Source: Vibrio atlanticus
GTDB taxonomy: Bacteria > Pseudomonadota > Gammaproteobacteria > Enterobacterales > Vibrionaceae
Length of the DNA stretch: 64,000 bases
Assembly: GCF_024347315.1 (NCBI RefSeq)
Contig: NZ_AP025460.1
Span: forward strand, 806,001-870,000
Reading direction: 5' to 3'
Below, one piece after another: positions 9,898 through 18,331 of this stretch. The position numbers and the translations under genes were made by a program. The notes beneath the pieces were generated by a model that saw nothing but the letters and a program-made list of their open reading frames with translations, was not told the origin of the DNA and did no database searches. Each line of letters starts with the position of its first letter. The first letter of the stretch is position 1.

Positions 9898-11235
9898 TTA
9901 CACATTTAACGCTAAGATCTTGGAATTCCTTTGATAGTTGTACAGACCTTGTTTTTCCATTGGTAATTCATCAACAGTAATCTCGTAAAAACCCTGCTCA
10001 CGGAACCAATGAAGGCTGTGTGTGGTAAGAACAAAGATTTGGTCGATATCACGAGATTTGGACTGATGACGCATGTAATCAAGCAGTAACTGCCCACGGT
10101 TTCCATCTCGGTAGTCAGGGTGAATTGCCACGCAGGCCATCTCAGCCATGTGATCTTCGGGATAACCATATAGAGCAGCGCAACCAATGATCAGGCCGTC
10201 TTTTTCGATAATGGTAAAGCGATGTATCTCTTGCTCTAGTTGTTCTCTTGAGCGACGAACTAAGATGCCTTGTTCTTCCAAAGGTCGAATGAGGTCAAAG
10301 ATACCACCAATATCGTCAATTTGAGCTTGCCGTACTTGTTCTGCACTCGCCATCACCACTTGGGTTCCAATACCGTCGAACGAGAACAGTTCTTGAATTA
10401 ATGCGCCATCCACTTTGTAGCTGATTAAGTGACAACGTGGAACGCCCGCTCGGCAAGCGGAGATCGCTCCTTTCAAGAAGCGCAGTGTTCCGGTACTCAT
10501 GTCTTCGGCGGGGTTCTGGGATTCCGTTAAGCGTTCAAGAATTTGCTTGGCGTCTTTAGGGAAGAGTTCGGCGAGTACATTACCGCTTTCGTCAGTCACC
10601 CCTTGCTCAGAACAAAAGCCAATCAGTTTGTCGGCTTTCAAACGGATAGCAACTTGTGTCGCGACCTCTTCCGAAAGCAGGTTAAAGCTTTCGCCAGTGA
10701 CTGAACTGGCAATAGGCCCAAGAAGGACGATGGAACCTTGGTCAAGGGTGCGATTGATCCCTTCGATGTCTATTCGACGAATGCGTCCGCTGTGGCAGTA
10801 ATCTGTACCATCATCGACGCCTAAGGGTTGAGCGGTAATAAAGTTACCACTCATAACATTCAGTTGAGTTCCTGCCATTGGGGTGTTGTTCAAACTCATT
10901 GAAAGGCGAGCGGTGATCGCAAGTTGCAGTTGTCCAGCCGCCTGCATTGCAACACCTAAAGAATATTCATCTGTGACTCTAATATTTTTATGGTAAGGCG
11001 TATGGCAGTCTTGCTTCTCTAACAGTTGGTTGATTTGTGGTCTTGCCCCATGAACGAGAACAATCTTAACCCCAAGGCTATGAAGCAGGGCTATATCACT
11101 AATAATGTTACCAAAGTTTCTATCGGCAACGGCTTCACCTCCCAACATAATCACCATGGTTTTACCACGGTGAGCATTTACATAAGGGGTCGATTGCCTA
11201 AAGCCTTTGACTAGCGCCGTACTTCTTAATTTCAC
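9898..11235 (-). CDS. argA: N-acetylglutamate synthase ArgA
   Basis: ArgA makes N-acetylglutamate from acetyl-CoA and glutamate, the first step of arginine synthesis, and is usually inhibited by arginine. The 445-residue protein has the two-part form of the family: an N-terminal amino-acid-kinase-like regulatory domain (about residues 25-285, with [15 protein letters not shown] and [11 protein letters not shown]) and a C-terminal GNAT acetyltransferase domain (about 295-440, with [18 protein letters not shown]). The start is GTG at 11235 and gives the family N-terminus [13 protein letters not shown]. Upstream sequence contains a weak ArgR-box-like stretch (TGAATTTAAATGCT), which I note only as a possibility. 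Confidence 0.95.
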   Translation of the reverse strand: MKLRSTALVKGFRQSTPYVNAHRGKTMVIMLGGEAVADRNFGNIISDIALLHSLGVKIVLVHGARPQINQLLEKQDCHTPYHKNIRVTDEYSLGVAMQAAGQLQLAITARLSMSLNNTPMAGTQLNVMSGNFITAQPLGVDDGTDYCHSGRIRRIDIEGINRTLDQGSIVLLGPIASSVTGESFNLLSEEVATQVAIRLKADKLIGFCSEQGVTDESGNVLAELFPKDAKQILERLTESQNPAEDMSTGTLRFLKGAISACRAGVPRCHLISYKVDGALIQELFSFDGIGTQVVMASAEQVRQAQIDDIGGIFDLIRPLEEQGILVRRSREQLEQEIHRFTIIEKDGLIIGCAALYGYPEDHMAEMACVAIHPDYRDGNRGQLLLDYMRHQSKSRDIDQIFVLTTHSLHWFREQGFYEITVDELPMEKQGLYNYQRNSKILALNV

Positions 11236-11381
11236 AGAATAAGCCTTTCTTGTTTATTTATTCGATAATTTAGCATTTAAATTCAAATCTAAACAACAAC
11301 TTTTTGGAATCAAGCGCAAACTATTCTCATCTAGGCTTCGTTTTATAAACTGTCTCAGTGTACAATGCGTACAGCATCCTT

Positions 11382-11870
11382 ATGAGTCGTAAACGAATGC
11401 AAAAAAATCCAGTAAGAAAGAGTAAGATTGATGAGATCGCAAAAGGTCTCTACAGTGGAGCAGAGCAGCGCAACAAAGCTAAATTGAGACGTAAGCTCAT
11501 TGAACGCAGTTTAATGGTTTTAGCTTTGGTGGGTTCGTTTGCCGTCGCTTCCTTGTTCGCCGATGTGTTTTCTCGAGTACAAGATGCGGTGACACCAGAG
11601 ACACTGCTATATGGCACTTGGGTAGAGCAAGATGTCGCTCGTTATGCTGCGGACGAGTTTGTGCTGAGTGAAAATGGTGTGTCAGTACGTGGCTCGGTTG
11701 TATCGACTCATTTTGACTTTGATGGTAAGTACTTCGAATATAAGGCAGGCAATAAAACGTATCGCTTTCGCCTAACGAATTCTGATAAGACAGAAATGAT
11801 GCTTGTATCGGATAATCACTATAATCCAGTCTTTCGCCTTAAAGGTTATATCGATAACTCAGTTCGATAG
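11382..11870 (+). CDS. DUF2850-type membrane-anchored protein
   Basis: This 162-residue protein resembles the Vibrio DUF2850 family, whose function is unknown. A basic N-terminus (about 1-36) precedes one membrane segment (SLMVLALVGSFAVASLFA). After it comes a small domain with the segment LLYGTWVEQDVARYAADEF and a beta-rich tail that probably lies in the periplasm. The ATG at 11382 is preferred over an upstream in-frame GTG at 11358 and a downstream ATG at 11397; none has a clear Shine-Dalgarno, so the start is uncertain. It lies divergent from argA and 52-90 bp before mltA, with paired hairpins in between. Confidence 0.75.
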   Translation: MSRKRMQKNPVRKSKIDEIAKGLYSGAEQRNKAKLRRKLIERSLMVLALVGSFAVASLFADVFSRVQDAVTPETLLYGTWVEQDVARYAADEFVLSENGVSVRGSVVSTHFDFDGKYFEYKAGNKTYRFRLTNSDKTEMMLVSDNHYNPVFRLKGYIDNSVR

Positions 11871-11878
11871 GTTATCTT

Positions 11879-11906
11879 ATTGTAAACTCTTACAATCTAA
11901 GATTGT
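11879..11906 (+). promoter_or_regulatory. two mutually exclusive hairpins before mltA
   Basis: ATTGTAA pairs with TTACAAT (11879-11896), while ACAATCT pairs with AGATTGT (11892-11906). The two stems share ACAAT at 11892-11896, so only one can form in RNA. They sit just after the DUF2850 stop and about 55 bases before the mltA start. Confidence 0.35.
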
Positions 11907-11960
11907 GTTATCTGATCGTTTTTGTCATCCTCGATGCATAGAATATTTAGGATGACTCTT

Positions 11961-13064
11961 GTGATTAAAAAATGGCTTCCCCTTGTTGCTGCCTCTTTCT
12001 TATTTGGCTGTGCTCAACCCACTGATCTTGCCCAACAACACCTTGATGGTGAATTTCCCCGAACCTTAAATAAGGTCGATTTGGTTGAATCTAATAAACC
12101 AAGAGACTTCACCGCATTTGCAGAGCAAGCTGAGATGGTGGTTTCTAAATCCCCTTCGATGGCTAAAATCTATGAGCCGCTTTATCAGCAACTCAATGAA
12201 TGGGCGGTGCTGAGTGGAGAGCCAAGCGAGCTAGCGAATTTTGGCGTTCAAACTGCTCAATTAGGTGGTGGTGATAAACAAGGAAATGTTTTATTCACGG
12301 GTTACTTTTCTCCTGTAATGGAACTGCGACATGAAGCAAACGAAGAATACCGATTCCCTGTTTATGGGCTTCCAGAGTGTGATAAAGAGTGTCCAACACG
12401 CGAAGAGATCTACAACGGTGCATTAGAAGGCCAAGGTCTTGAGTTAGGTTATTCAGCAAACCGTATCGACCCATTTATGATGGAAGTACAGGGCAGCGGC
12501 TTTGTGCATTTCGGAGATGATGACACGCTGCAGTATTTTGCATACGCGGGTAAGAACAATAAAGCTTACGTGAGTATTGGTCGTGTTTTGATCGAAAGAG
12601 GTTTAGTGCCACGCGAAAAAATGTCACTGAAAGCAATCAAAGAGTGGGTATTGGCGAACGATCCTGAAGTGGTAAAAGAGCTGCTTGAGCAAAACCCATC
12701 TTTCGTCTTCTTTAGCGCGAGAGATGATCTATCCGTAATGGGTAGCGCTGGCATTCCTCTATTACCGATGGCGGCGGTAGCGGGCGATCGCTCTATCTTA
12801 CCAATGGGAACACCTATCCTGGCTGAGGTTCCGTTACTGAATGCTGATGGTACTTGGAGCGGCGCGCACCAACTAAGACTACTATTGGTTTTAGATACCG
12901 GTGGTGCGGTTAAGCAAAACCATTTGGACCTCTACCATGGTATGGGCCCACGAGCAGGAACTGAAGCGGGTCATTACAAGCATTTTGGTCGGGTGTGGAA
13001 GCTGGGTCTAGATGGCAGCGCAACCGAAGCGCCTTGGGCTTTGCCTCCTGAAAAGGTCGAGTAA
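11961..13064 (+). CDS. mltA: membrane-bound lytic murein transglycosylase A
   Basis: MltA cleaves the MurNAc-GlcNAc bond of peptidoglycan, leaving 1,6-anhydro ends, from the inner face of the outer membrane. The precursor has a lipoprotein signal (KKWLPLVAASFLFGC) with lipobox LFGC, then the MltA barrel domain and the C-terminal 3D domain whose aspartates are in VLDTGGAVKQNHLDLYHG. The GTG at 11961 is chosen because TAGGA lies about 9 bases upstream. ATG at 11952 and TTG at 11922 are open alternatives that would only lengthen the signal peptide by 3 or 13 residues. A strong terminator follows. Confidence 0.93.
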   Translation: MIKKWLPLVAASFLFGCAQPTDLAQQHLDGEFPRTLNKVDLVESNKPRDFTAFAEQAEMVVSKSPSMAKIYEPLYQQLNEWAVLSGEPSELANFGVQTAQLGGGDKQGNVLFTGYFSPVMELRHEANEEYRFPVYGLPECDKECPTREEIYNGALEGQGLELGYSANRIDPFMMEVQGSGFVHFGDDDTLQYFAYAGKNNKAYVSIGRVLIERGLVPREKMSLKAIKEWVLANDPEVVKELLEQNPSFVFFSARDDLSVMGSAGIPLLPMAAVAGDRSILPMGTPILAEVPLLNADGTWSGAHQLRLLLVLDTGGAVKQNHLDLYHGMGPRAGTEAGHYKHFGRVWKLGLDGSATEAPWALPPEKVE

Positions 13065-13120
13065 ACAACAATAAAATGGGGCATTGAAAGCGAATCGCTA
13101 ATCCCCTAGACTTTTAATTC

Positions 13121-13155
13121 AAGAGTGCGTATAAAACGCACTCTTTTCTTTTTCT
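13121..13155 (+). terminator. rho-independent terminator after mltA
   Basis: A perfect 10-bp stem, AAGAGTGCGT / ACGCACTCTT, with a 5-base loop followed by TTCTTTTTC. It separates mltA from tcdA. Confidence 0.85.
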
Positions 13156-13177
13156 CAGAAATAAATTGGCGGCAACA

Positions 13178-13987
13178 ATGCGTGAATTGACCACTCCAGC
13201 TTCAGAAAACTATGACCAACGATTTGGTGGCACTCGTCGCCTGTATGGCAATAGTGAAGTCGATATACTTAGAGCAGCACACGTGTGTGTGATCGGTATT
13301 GGCGGTGTCGGTTCATGGGCGGTTGAAGCGCTTGCTCGTACAGGTTTAGGTGAGCTGACATTGCTCGATATGGATGATGTGTGCGTGACGAACATTAATC
13401 GTCAGATTCATGCTATGTCGGGTACCGTCGGTAAGAGCAAAATCGAAGTGATGGCTGAGCGCGTTAAGCTGATTAACCCTGAGTGTAAAGTGAACCTGAT
13501 TGATGACTTTATCGGCCCAGACAATCAGGCTGAATACCTATCGAAAGAATTCGACTTTGTGTTAGATGCGATTGATAGCATGAAAGCGAAGGCCTCGCTG
13601 TTGGCGTATTGCCGTAGCAACAAAATTAAGGTGATCACTACCGGTGGTGCTGGTGGACAAATCGATCCGACTCAAATTAAAGTGGCCGATCTGACTAAGA
13701 CGATTCAAGATCCGTTAGCGAAGAAACTAAAAGATACTCTTCGTCGTCATCATAATTTCCCTAAGAACCCTGCGCGTAAGTTTGGTATCGATTGTGTGTT
13801 CTCTACTGAGCAACTGAAATATCCTCAAGCTGACGGCAGTGTTTGTGCTGCGAAAGCGACAGCCGAAGGTCCAAAGCGCATGGATTGTGCGACGGGTTTT
13901 GGTGCCGCGACAGTGGTAACCGCGACTTTTGGTTTTGTGGCTGTTTCGCGTATCGTAGAAAAGCTGATTCAAAAGCACGCTAAGTAA
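13178..13987 (+). CDS. tcdA: tRNA threonylcarbamoyladenosine dehydratase TcdA (CsdL)
   Basis: TcdA is an E1-like ATP-dependent enzyme that cyclises t6A at position 37 of ANN-decoding tRNAs to ct6A. The 269-residue protein has the ThiF/MoeB Rossmann motif GIGGVGSW near residues 38-45, the nearby segment DMDDVCVTNINRQ, and a C-terminal hydrophobic anchor. ATG at 13178 fits the family N-terminus; a TTG four codons earlier is less likely. It is followed 37 bp later by csdE, as in other gammaproteobacteria, where CsdA-CsdE supplies sulfur and acts with CsdL. Confidence 0.94.
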   Translation: MRELTTPASENYDQRFGGTRRLYGNSEVDILRAAHVCVIGIGGVGSWAVEALARTGLGELTLLDMDDVCVTNINRQIHAMSGTVGKSKIEVMAERVKLINPECKVNLIDDFIGPDNQAEYLSKEFDFVLDAIDSMKAKASLLAYCRSNKIKVITTGGAGGQIDPTQIKVADLTKTIQDPLAKKLKDTLRRHHNFPKNPARKFGIDCVFSTEQLKYPQADGSVCAAKATAEGPKRMDCATGFGAATVVTATFGFVAVSRIVEKLIQKHAK

Positions 13988-14024
13988 CGTCTTCTATTCA
14001 ATTCATAATCGACCGGATATAAAA

Positions 14025-14456
14025 ATGACCGCATTCCCAATCTCTCCATTCGGCACTGAAATTACTAGTGATGATATTGTCGCGAAAATGCAGACATTCA
14101 GCGGCTGGGAAGACCGTTATCGCCAAGTGATTCAATGGGGGAAGAAACTGCCTAATATGCCTGATGAACTGAAAAGTGAGCAGGTGGTTGTCTCTGGTTG
14201 TGAAAGCCAAGTGTGGTTGGTTTCTCAGAATATCGATGGTGTTTGGTATTTTTGCGCTGATTCTGATGCTCGTATCGTTCGCGGTCTGATTGCATTAGTG
14301 ATGGCTGCGTATGATGGAAAAACATCAGAGCAGATTCAAGCGTTCGATATCGATGGCTACTTCGAAAAAATAGGTCTAATCACTCATCTAAGCCCATCTC
14401 GCGGTAATGGATTAAAAGCGATTGTTGAGCAAATCAAGAACCTCGCTAAATCGTAA
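14025..14456 (+). CDS. csdE: SufE-family cysteine desulfuration protein CsdE
   Basis: A 143-residue SufE/CsdE protein. It accepts persulfide sulfur from a cysteine desulfurase onto its active cysteine, seen here as Cys59 in VVVSGCESQVWL. The rest of the fold matches (VRGLIALVMAAYDGKT, then a C-terminal LSPSRGNGL segment). Placement after tcdA and opposite csdA argues for CsdE rather than SufE. In E. coli csdA and csdE are adjacent on the same strand; here csdA faces csdE across a palindromic repeat, so the pair are no longer co-transcribed. Confidence 0.92.
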   Translation: MTAFPISPFGTEITSDDIVAKMQTFSGWEDRYRQVIQWGKKLPNMPDELKSEQVVVSGCESQVWLVSQNIDGVWYFCADSDARIVRGLIALVMAAYDGKTSEQIQAFDIDGYFEKIGLITHLSPSRGNGLKAIVEQIKNLAKS

Positions 14457-14490
14457 TTGTCTCCACACATTTTTATCGTAGTGCTTTAGA

Positions 14491-14636
14491 GAGATTCCAG
14501 ATACTTCGTTCCTCAGTTCTGGAATGACGATTTCTAACTGTGTTTTGTCATTCCCTAAAGCGACGAAGGAGCGCAATAGGGAATCTCGTTTGGATAGCGT
14601 TATTGCTTCTAACTGTGCTTCATTATTCCCTAAAGC
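14491..14636. repeat. nested palindromic intergenic repeat between csdE and csdA
   Basis: Two homologous arms in inverted orientation (14491-14528 and 14547-14587) both run from GAGATTCC to GGAATGAC and enclose a common TTCGT. Each arm is itself a small palindrome (TTCCAGA/TCTGGAA; TTCCCTA/TAGGGAA). A partial third piece at 14607-14636 repeats 14532-14561 with 26 of 30 bases alike. The third piece runs into the csdA coding end and supplies its stop codon. The form is that of a short dispersed palindromic element. I see no coding capacity. Confidence 0.8.
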
Positions 14637-15841
14637 ATATCAACGGCTTTTTCTATCGCCGCTACGAGCTTTTCAACATCATCTAGATTGTTATAAATAC
14701 CAAATGAAATACGAACCGTTCCTTTCACATTAAGTGCATCCATTAATGGGTGAGCACAGTGGTGTCCAGCACGTACTGCGATACCTTGCTGATCCAGCAG
14801 AGTAGCAATATCTTGATGGTGAACACCATCCATCACAAAAGTAATCACACTTGCGTTGGGTTGATAACCCAATACCTGAATATCATCCAGTTTACTGAGT
14901 GCAAGATAAGTCTCGTGCTGTAGCTGGTGGATATGATTTTCGACATCTCGTTGAGCAAAATCACTTAACCATTCTATTGCGGTACTTAATGCTATCGCTC
15001 CTGCTACATTTGGCGTGCCCGCTTCAAACTTCCCCGGCAGTTCAGAAAATGTAGTGCCAGAGAAAGACACGCGCTCAACCATCTTGCCACCACCATGCCA
15101 AGGGGGCATCGCTTCGAGCAATTCAAGCTTGCCATAAAGCACCCCAATACCAGCTGGAGCATAGAGCTTATGCCCAGAGAACACGTAGAAATCCGCACCT
15201 AAAGCCGCAACATCAACGGGTTCATGAACGATACCTTGCGCTCCATCTACCACAACAATCGCATTCATCTTGTGCGCTTTCTCGATCACTTCTTCAATGG
15301 GCTGACGAGAACCAGTCACATTAGTTATCTGAGCCAGAGCAACAATCTTGGTTCGATCATTTAATAGAGCGCCAAAGGCAGTAAGATCAAATTCACAATC
15401 TGACGTCATCGGTACTTTTACGACTTTCGCTCCGGTTTGTTCTGCCACAATTTGCCAAGGTACGATGTTGGCGTGATGCTCCATTTCGCTGACTAATATC
15501 TCATCGCCAGGCTGGAGGGTGCTTCTTGCGTAGGTTTGAGCGATCAGGTTGAGTGCTTCAGTGGCACCGCGAGTCCAAATGATCTCTTTTGAAGAGCTTG
15601 CGCCGATAAACTGAGCGACCTTATCTCTTGCGGCTTCAAATTGACTGGTCGCGTTCGCTGTTAAGCTATGACTGCCACGGTGAACATTGGCATTTTGTTT
15701 GGAGTAATATTGGCTAATGGCATCAATAACCACCTGAGGTTTTTGTGTCGTTGCTGCGCTGTCTAAATAAATCAACGGTTGTTGATTGATGGTTTGTGAT
15801 AGCGCAGGAAACTGCTCTCGGATGTGATTGATATCAAGCAT
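14630..15841 (-). CDS. csdA: cysteine desulfurase CsdA
   Basis: A 403-residue class V aminotransferase of the CsdA/SufS group, releasing sulfur from cysteine to a persulfide. The PLP-binding lysine is Lys225 in VFSGHKLYAP, and the active cysteine is Cys362 in RAGHHCAHPLMD. The sulfur probably passes to CsdE, encoded opposite. The last Leu codon and the TAG stop lie within a repeated element (14607-14636), so the C-terminus has been set by that insertion, although total length is normal. ATG at 15841 follows AGGTAAG. Confidence 0.94.
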   Translation of the reverse strand: MLDINHIREQFPALSQTINQQPLIYLDSAATTQKPQVVIDAISQYYSKQNANVHRGSHSLTANATSQFEAARDKVAQFIGASSSKEIIWTRGATEALNLIAQTYARSTLQPGDEILVSEMEHHANIVPWQIVAEQTGAKVVKVPMTSDCEFDLTAFGALLNDRTKIVALAQITNVTGSRQPIEEVIEKAHKMNAIVVVDGAQGIVHEPVDVAALGADFYVFSGHKLYAPAGIGVLYGKLELLEAMPPWHGGGKMVERVSFSGTTFSELPGKFEAGTPNVAGAIALSTAIEWLSDFAQRDVENHIHQLQHETYLALSKLDDIQVLGYQPNASVITFVMDGVHHQDIATLLDQQGIAVRAGHHCAHPLMDALNVKGTVRISFGIYNNLDDVEKLVAAIEKAVDML

Positions 15842-15928
15842 CTATTCTTACCTAAAATCTTGGAAATTGTTGCTAGCGTTATGCTGAGCGGTATCGTTAT
15901 TTTATCGCGACTTGTTAATCGTTGCTGA

Positions 15929-16822
15929 CTAATCTTGATGATTCCAGCTATTTTCTCGTTCTTTAACCTGCGTAAACAGCTTTTGGTTAACAGGAACTTC
16001 TATCTGATGTTTGAGTGCTGTCTTTATTAGGTGTCCGGTAATGAAGTCGATCTCTGTCTTGCGCTCATAAAACATATCTTGCTGCATGGAAGAGTTGTTT
16101 TGAGCCGTGGCTTGAATAACGTGTTTTACGCTTGTTTCTAATTCGTCGAATGAACAAGTAATGCCTTCCGCCTGCATCACTTGCGTGAGTTCTTTAATTA
16201 TAGAACTCAGAGCTTCGCTAAATCTTTTGTCAGCAAGCTCTCCGTTTTTGATTTGTTCCAGCCCAGTCAGTGGGTTGATTGCACAATTTATGGCGAGTTT
16301 AGCCCACAGCGCCGTTGTTATTTCTGGATTCCAACTCACGGCAGGGAAGGCATGTTCCAACACATCAACTAAAAAAGTGCACTGTTGCCCCTTTAGGTTA
16401 AAAGCACCCAATTGAGTTTGGCCGATTCCGGTGTGGGATACATTGTTGCTATTGGGTTTGAATGCTGCTTGAGTCGTGGTCGCCAATACTACTGGGTGGG
16501 CGTCAATTTGAGTTGCTATCTGAGCGACCGCCCCCATACCGTTGTGCATGAACATGAGAATGGTGTCAGGGTCGAGATATTGAAGCAGTGGGGTGGTTGC
16601 TTCTTCTACTTGCCAAGCTTTGACTGTGAAGATCACTAAATCGCTCGCTGATAGCTTTTCGATATTGTTGTTACTGAAGGCAAGTGAAGTTTGTCTATCA
16701 AGCGATAAATCAATTGAGTGATCCGTGGAGCGACTCCACAAAGACACATTATGACCAGCTTCAAGTAGTTTTATTGCCCATAAAGAGCCTATAGCCCCTG
16801 GGCCAACAATAGTGATGTTCAC
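15929..16822 (-). CDS. panE: 2-dehydropantoate 2-reductase (PanE/ApbA)
   Basis: It reduces ketopantoate to pantoate with NADPH for coenzyme A synthesis. The 297-residue length is typical. The N-terminus has the nucleotide motif VGPGAIGSLWA, and the C-terminal domain carries the family segment LWAKLAINCAINPLTGL, containing the catalytic lysine (of LWAKL) and substrate-binding asparagines. The start is GTG at 16822. It stands between csdA and ompK on the same strand with gaps of about 90-110 bp, and the ompK terminator lies just upstream, so it is transcribed separately from ompK. Confidence 0.92.
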   Translation of the reverse strand: MNITIVGPGAIGSLWAIKLLEAGHNVSLWSRSTDHSIDLSLDRQTSLAFSNNNIEKLSASDLVIFTVKAWQVEEATTPLLQYLDPDTILMFMHNGMGAVAQIATQIDAHPVVLATTTQAAFKPNSNNVSHTGIGQTQLGAFNLKGQQCTFLVDVLEHAFPAVSWNPEITTALWAKLAINCAINPLTGLEQIKNGELADKRFSEALSSIIKELTQVMQAEGITCSFDELETSVKHVIQATAQNNSSMQQDMFYERKTEIDFITGHLIKTALKHQIEVPVNQKLFTQVKERENSWNHQD

Positions 16823-16884
16823 AGCAATACCGAGATAAGAAAGTGATGCTGCAAGGATAGCGAGGCATTAAATGAAAGCAATAA

Positions 16885-16910
16885 AAAATGGCACCCGAGG
16901 GTGCCATTTT
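16885..16910 (-). terminator. rho-independent terminator after ompK
   Basis: AAAATGGCACC pairs with GGTGCCATTTT (11 bp). On the minus strand the stem runs into TTTTTTAT. Confidence 0.88.
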
Positions 16911-16932
16911 GGAAACTTTCTTAGAAGTTCGA

Positions 16933-17748
16933 TTAGAACTTGTAAGTTACTGCGAAGTAGTGACCTACGCCTGAAGTAGAGAATTCACCAATTTGTGGTT
17001 TATTCGGATCCAGTAGAGCACCATCTCTTAGACCGTATACATCTTGGTACAATTTAAGACCGTAACCTACAGCGAATTGGTCATTGTGCCAGTAAATACC
17101 ATTGAACATAGATCCGCCGTTGCTCGACTGGTTGTATGAACTATCACGACCAAACTCGTAATCGATGTAACCTTGGTAAGCAATGAATGAACCGTTATCG
17201 AAGTTCATGAATGGTTTAAACCAGTTTGTAGAAAATTGGTAACCGTTCCAGTCTTTCGCATTTAGATCGTACGTAGCGTAAAGGTTGAATTGCATTTTAC
17301 CAAACCAAGGTACCATTACGTCTGAACCGATACCTGTTTTAGTTGCGTAACCACCGTCAGCTTTGCCATCGATAGTTGTGTAGTTTGCAACGTATAGTTC
17401 TTGTACTGGACCAAAAGAAAGGTCTTTACCAGTCAGGCCGTCAATAGACATACGAGGCGCAAATTTAACAAACAGTTGATCGTCTTTTGCTTTGTCGCTG
17501 CCGCTATCGTTCGTTAGGTTGAATACATCAATGTAACCGTAAAGATCGAAGATACCAGAGCGTCCACCAAACTCCATTTCAAGATAAGTATGATCTTTGT
17601 CTTGAGGCTTCTCATCGATAGTGTGCATGATATTAAACTGCATCCAGTTGTAATCATTCTTGTGAGTATCGCCGTCAGAATAATCAGCCGCCATTACTGG
17701 AGCAGAAGCTGCTGCAAGTAGGCCAAGAGTTAAAAGTGATTTACGCAT
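16933..17748 (-). CDS. ompK: OmpK, Tsx-type nucleoside-specific outer-membrane channel
   Basis: A 271-residue precursor of the Tsx/OmpK family. In vibrios OmpK is the receptor of broad-host-range vibriophage KVP40 (established knowledge of the family). A signal peptide ends at about residue 20 (AAASAPVMA). The mature part is rich in aromatic beta-strands and ends in Phe (HYFAVTYKF), the outer-membrane assembly signal. I place the start at the ATG at 17748, preceded by GAGAG, rather than at upstream in-frame codons that would extend the signal peptide by 24 residues. A CRP-like site lies about 130 bp upstream and a strong terminator follows. Confidence 0.92.
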   Translation of the reverse strand: MRKSLLTLGLLAAASAPVMAADYSDGDTHKNDYNWMQFNIMHTIDEKPQDKDHTYLEMEFGGRSGIFDLYGYIDVFNLTNDSGSDKAKDDQLFVKFAPRMSIDGLTGKDLSFGPVQELYVANYTTIDGKADGGYATKTGIGSDVMVPWFGKMQFNLYATYDLNAKDWNGYQFSTNWFKPFMNFDNGSFIAYQGYIDYEFGRDSSYNQSSNGGSMFNGIYWHNDQFAVGYGLKLYQDVYGLRDGALLDPNKPQIGEFSTSGVGHYFAVTYKF

Positions 17749-18331
17749 AATGGAACTCTCTATGTTTGAAATAAGTAACCCGCTAATCCGTGCGTGTTTA
17801 TATGTCCGAATGCCGAGCATAATAGCGATTTTGTTCTCAAATAAAAGTGAGACAGAGTGAAAACTATGATTATTATGGTGAGCGTGATCACACTAACGAG
17901 CTAAATGATGGAACTTTAATGTTGCTATGCATCTTGATGAATCCCCACTTCTATTGATTTTGTGAAATTCGATTATTTTGTGTATAAATTGGTGAAATAC
18001 CGCTCTAAGCAAACGATTCTACCAAAAATCGTGACATGCATATCAAAATCAACAGTATTCCTTTCCAAGGCTTTTCGTGCTGAAAAGTGACTAAATCAAA
18101 TCGCCCTCCATCCTGTCTTTGATCTATTTTCGACCAACTTCGTAATGGTGTTGGAATCAATTGATGAACAATTCATGTGATGACTAGCCTGACTTTTAAA
18201 ACTGTTTGTTTTTTCATCGCTGATAATATTGAGACCGTTCATTGCACCAATTTTGAGGCAACATTTAAAGATCTGCTCCTGAGCTTATCTGCTGTGTGAC
18301 GAACTGGTCGAACTTTTTGGAGAGAAGACCA
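17749..18331. other. long divergent intergenic region between ompK and the DUF4397 gene
   Basis: About 580 bp without a convincing gene. It holds the ompK leader and a CRP-like site, then roughly 400 bp of AT-rich DNA up to the DUF4397 start. I see no clear hairpin, tRNA or conserved RNA. An in-frame GTG at 18296 opens the downstream gene earlier, but the Shine-Dalgarno favours 18332. Confidence 0.4.
17876..17893. promoter_or_regulatory. predicted CRP (cAMP receptor protein) binding site
   Basis: GTGA-N6-TCAC with perfect spacing; the wider match to TGTGA-N6-TCACA is 9 of 10. The centre is about 136 bp upstream of the ompK start. Tsx of E. coli is known to be CRP-controlled, so the location is sensible, but the site is predicted by eye. 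Confidence 0.55.

Noticed and set aside
14457..14629. Integron attC site or insertion sequence in the csdE-csdA gap
   Set aside because: There is no transposase or integrase, and the arms lack the core site of attC. The structure is a short palindromic repeat only.
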